From Solobacterium sp. (GTDB lineage Bacteria > Bacillota_I > Bacilli_A > Erysipelotrichales > Erysipelotrichaceae): a stretch of DNA of 8,113 nt. A program made the position numbers and the translations under genes. Location: assembly GCA_016284975.1 (NCBI GenBank), contig JAEEPV010000105.1, forward strand, positions 1 to 8,113, written 5' to 3'. The notes below the pieces were generated by a model. It saw only the letters and a list, made by a program, of their open reading frames with translations, made no database searches and was not told the origin of the DNA. Below are positions 6,073 through 8,113 of the stretch, in pieces; positions within the stretch are counted from its first letter, which is position 1, and each line of letters starts with the position of its first letter.

Positions 6073-6116
6073 TAAATTATTGTGAAATTCATCTCAAAAC
6101 GAACAAGCATTTATAG

Positions 6117-6122
6117 TAGAAT
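6117..6122 (+). promoter_or_regulatory. Putative -10 box of the GGDEF/EAL gene
   Basis: TAGAAT preceded by G repeats the GTAGAAT string found before the glycosyltransferase gene. The start codon is 22 bases further on, giving a leader of about 16 bases. No convincing -35 hexamer lies 16-18 bases upstream. AGG at 6135-6137 is the only weak ribosome binding site. Confidence 0.45.
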
Positions 6123-6144
6123 AAAAATACATATAGGTTCTTTC

Positions 6145-8113
6145 ATGTCAATTAACGACTTTTTTAAAAATATTCTGCACGTTCTGGGATTCGATGAAAA
6201 GAATCGCGCCGTTTTTGAATACATCGATACCATGAATATGCGCATTTCCATTCCGCTTGCGGTGTATACCTTGGTAGTCGAATATTTCATGTACAACAGA
6301 TCCGTATTCTTATGGGGTCTGATTTCGAAAAAAAATTATAATCTGATGTTCTATGTACTGGGCTTTGCGGCGGTGCAGCTTCTGATTGTTGCGCTTCTGT
6401 ATGAGACCAGAAAATATCGGAATACCCTTGTCTGTCGAATCAGTCTTTACTTTTATCTGTTCGCCTGTTTTATCATCGGCCAGAGCATCGCAACGTATGA
6501 CTACTCGGTCGGCAAGCAGGCTTTTGTCTTTTTGCCCATGGTTGCCTGGACATTTGCGCTGGTGCTGATATTTCCGCTTGTCAGCATCCTCGGCGGTTAT
6601 CTCAGTTTTATTCTGATTCCGGATATTACCAATACCAGAGTGATTCTTTCGGACTATGTGAACCGTGTTCTTCTGATCTTTGCGATCATGATCGTAATCG
6701 TATCCATTGTTCGATGGATCGATCAACTGGGCAACGGGCGAAATACAGTCAAAATTCAGATGATGAATGACAAGCTGAAGGAAATCTCGGTTACTGATGA
6801 ACTCACCGGTATCAAGAACCGGTACGGCCTGCATTCGGATATCGAAAAGTTCGTCGGCAGGAAGCTGGTCGTCATGATGTCGGATATTGATGACTTTAAA
6901 TACTATAACGATACCTACGGGCATGACACCGGTGATAAGGTGCTCAAGCATATGGCCGATACGTTGTGCGCTACCTTTGGCAAAGAGAATGTATACCGTT
7001 TTGGCGGCGATGAATTCCTGCTTATTCTGCCGGAGTGGGATCAGGTAAAGCTGCTCAGTGCGCTGTCGGAATGGAAGAGCAGATTTCATATCTTTGAATG
7101 TGATGACAAGACGCTTCATCTTGGATCAACGGCCGGATACACCTATGGTATGTGCCGGAATGCAGGGGATGTACAGAAGATGGTATCCGTTGCGGATTCC
7201 CGGCTTTATGACGGAAAGATGACGCATAAAGGAAGTTCGATCGGCTGCGAATATGATGCGAACAAACCGTTGGATGAAGACTCGCTGAAACAGATGGAAA
7301 GTGCATTGCGTTCCGGTGAAATGGATACACTGACCAAGCTGCCGAATATGATGTATTTCCGTTCCAAGGCAGACCTTCTGGCGGACGGCCTGCGCCTGAG
7401 TGGAAAGAAACCGGTAGTGGCGTATCTGAATCTTACAAACTTCAATAACTACAACCGGAAATACGGCTTTGAGGCAGGGGACAACCTTCTGCTGATGGTC
7501 GCAAATTTCCTGACTGAGAGATTCAGGAATGAGATGGTTTGCCGGTTTACGGATGATCATTTTACGATTCTGACAACCCGAAACGGATTGGAAGAAAAAC
7601 TCAGAGAGATTGCAGAAGAGATTCAGCGCAACAGCGGTGAAGCCAATGTTTCTCTGAAAGCCGGTCTTTACGAAGTGGAAGATGAGGGTATCGATATTTC
7701 CCGTGCCTGCGAGAACGCACGGCAGGCGATGGAAAATGCCGGCAGTAACGAACTGTTCTACTGGTACGACGAAGAAATGCACCACAAGCTGGAAATCAAG
7801 CAGTACATCCAGGATAACTTTGACAAGGCGCTTGAAAACGGCTGGTTCGATGTTGTTTATCAGCCGATCATTCGTTCCGTAAACAAGCTTGTCTGCGGTA
7901 TGGAAACTCTGCCAAGATGGAATGATCCGGAATACGGAATCATTGAACCGGAAGTATACGTGCCGATTCTTGAAGAGAGCCATCAGATCCTCGAACATGA
8001 TCTCTTCGTGCTGGATCACGCAATCAAAGATTTCTTCGCATTCCGTGATTCAGGCTATTCTCCCGTACCATTTGTCATGAACCTGTCTTACCGCGATTTC
8101 GACCGGGAAGATA
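6145..8113 (+). CDS. Membrane GGDEF-GGDEF(degenerate)-EAL cyclic-di-GMP protein (3' end outside window)
   Basis: 656 codons are open to the window edge. Residues 33-191 hold about six hydrophobic helices with no recognised sensor family, then a short linker helix. The first GGDEF domain (about 213-375) looks catalytically intact: DELTGIKN at 218-225, SDIDDFKYYND at 246-256 and RFGGDEF with the signature at 287-291. The RxxD inhibitory site before it is replaced by FGKE. A second GGDEF-like domain (about 393-505) keeps DTLTKLPN (394-401) and LNLTNFNNYNRKYG, but its signature is TDDHF (469-473), so it is probably non-catalytic. An EAL domain begins near 545, with YQPII (572-576), ETLPRW at 587-592 in place of EALLRW, and NLS at 646-648. 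The glutamate and arginine of ExLxR and the metal-binding asparagine are kept, but the remaining active site is outside the window. It may make c-di-GMP, degrade it, or do both. Confidence 0.92.
   Translation, partial: MSINDFFKNILHVLGFDEKNRAVFEYIDTMNMRISIPLAVYTLVVEYFMYNRSVFLWGLISKKNYNLMFYVLGFAAVQLLIVALLYETRKYRNTLVCRISLYFYLFACFIIGQSIATYDYSVGKQAFVFLPMVAWTFALVLIFPLVSILGGYLSFILIPDITNTRVILSDYVNRVLLIFAIMIVIVSIVRWIDQLGNGRNTVKIQMMNDKLKEISVTDELTGIKNRYGLHSDIEKFVGRKLVVMMSDIDDFKYYNDTYGHDTGDKVLKHMADTLCATFGKENVYRFGGDEFLLILPEWDQVKLLSALSEWKSRFHIFECDDKTLHLGSTAGYTYGMCRNAGDVQKMVSVADSRLYDGKMTHKGSSIGCEYDANKPLDEDSLKQMESALRSGEMDTLTKLPNMMYFRSKADLLADGLRLSGKKPVVAYLNLTNFNNYNRKYGFEAGDNLLLMVANFLTERFRNEMVCRFTDDHFTILTTRNGLEEKLREIAEEIQRNSGEANVSLKAGLYEVEDEGIDISRACENARQAMENAGSNELFYWYDEEMHHKLEIKQYIQDNFDKALENGWFDVVYQPIIRSVNKLVCGMETLPRWNDPEYGIIEPEVYVPILEESHQILEHDLFVLDHAIKDFFAFRDSGYSPVPFVMNLSYRDFDRED

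Noticed and set aside
6003..6144. c-di-GMP riboswitch in the intergenic gap
   Set aside because: Searched by eye because of the neighbouring c-di-GMP gene; no conserved aptamer core or terminator-like expression platform was found.
6310..8019. Long open frames (269 and 297 codons) on the minus strand
   Set aside because: They lie opposite the plus-strand gene whose GGDEF and EAL motifs are unmistakable, show no recognisable domains and have a low-complexity, His/Arg/Ile-rich composition typical of antisense frames.
1..8113. CRISPR array, tRNA or rRNA genes, insertion sequences, attachment sites
   Set aside because: No regularly spaced direct repeats, cloverleaf-like segments, transposase-like frames or flanking terminal repeats were seen.

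Overview
The window looks like chromosomal DNA from a Gram-positive, low-to-middle G+C bacterium (Bacillota; Erysipelotrichia or Clostridia would fit, but no marker fixes the genus). The reasons are AGGAGG-type ribosome binding sites, TATAAT/TAGAAT-type -10 boxes, short intergenic gaps with hairpin terminators, and type IV pilus assembly genes that include pilM, pilN and pilO with no outer-membrane partner (no pilP or pilQ follows pilO; the operon ends there).

Region 1 (1-3667, plus strand) is the distal part of a type IV pilus operon. The last codons of an upstream reading frame are followed by a strong hairpin. Then come a small pilin-like protein with a degenerate class III signal (123-563), the prepilin peptidase PilD (560-1345, start overlapping the previous stop), the actin-fold ATPase PilM (1359-2354), the bitopic PilN-like protein (2370-2987) and the bitopic PilO-like protein (2989-3633). 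A rho-independent terminator closes the unit. PilD would process pilin-like substrates, while PilM, PilN and PilO would form the inner alignment platform. The major pilin, the PilB/PilT motors and the PilC platform protein are not visible here and may lie upstream.

Region 2 (3668-4730) holds one gene with its own putative promoter and a small inverted repeat: a membrane-anchored family 2 glycosyltransferase of the GtrB/DPM1 type (3721-4686). It ends at a hairpin that serves this gene and the convergent one.

Region 3 (4731-6002, minus strand) is a mannose-1-phosphate guanylyltransferase that makes GDP-mannose. Its C-terminal region is short and divergent and shows no phosphomannose isomerase active site. 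Region 4 (6003-6144) is a divergent intergenic stretch with a -10 box facing each way and a 10-bp palindrome. Region 5 (6145-8113, plus strand, cut by the window end) encodes a polytopic membrane cyclic-di-GMP protein with an intact GGDEF domain, a second degenerate GGDEF domain and the beginning of an EAL domain.

Taken together the window carries surface-structure functions: pilus assembly, lipid-linked sugar transfer, activated mannose supply and a c-di-GMP enzyme. c-di-GMP control of pili is known in other bacteria, but a functional link here rests only on proximity. The families are known. The less ordinary points are the shifted glutamate and three-cysteine cluster of the pilin-like protein, the hairpin placed directly before its start codon, the GGDEF-GGDEF-EAL architecture and the altered C-terminus of the guanylyltransferase.
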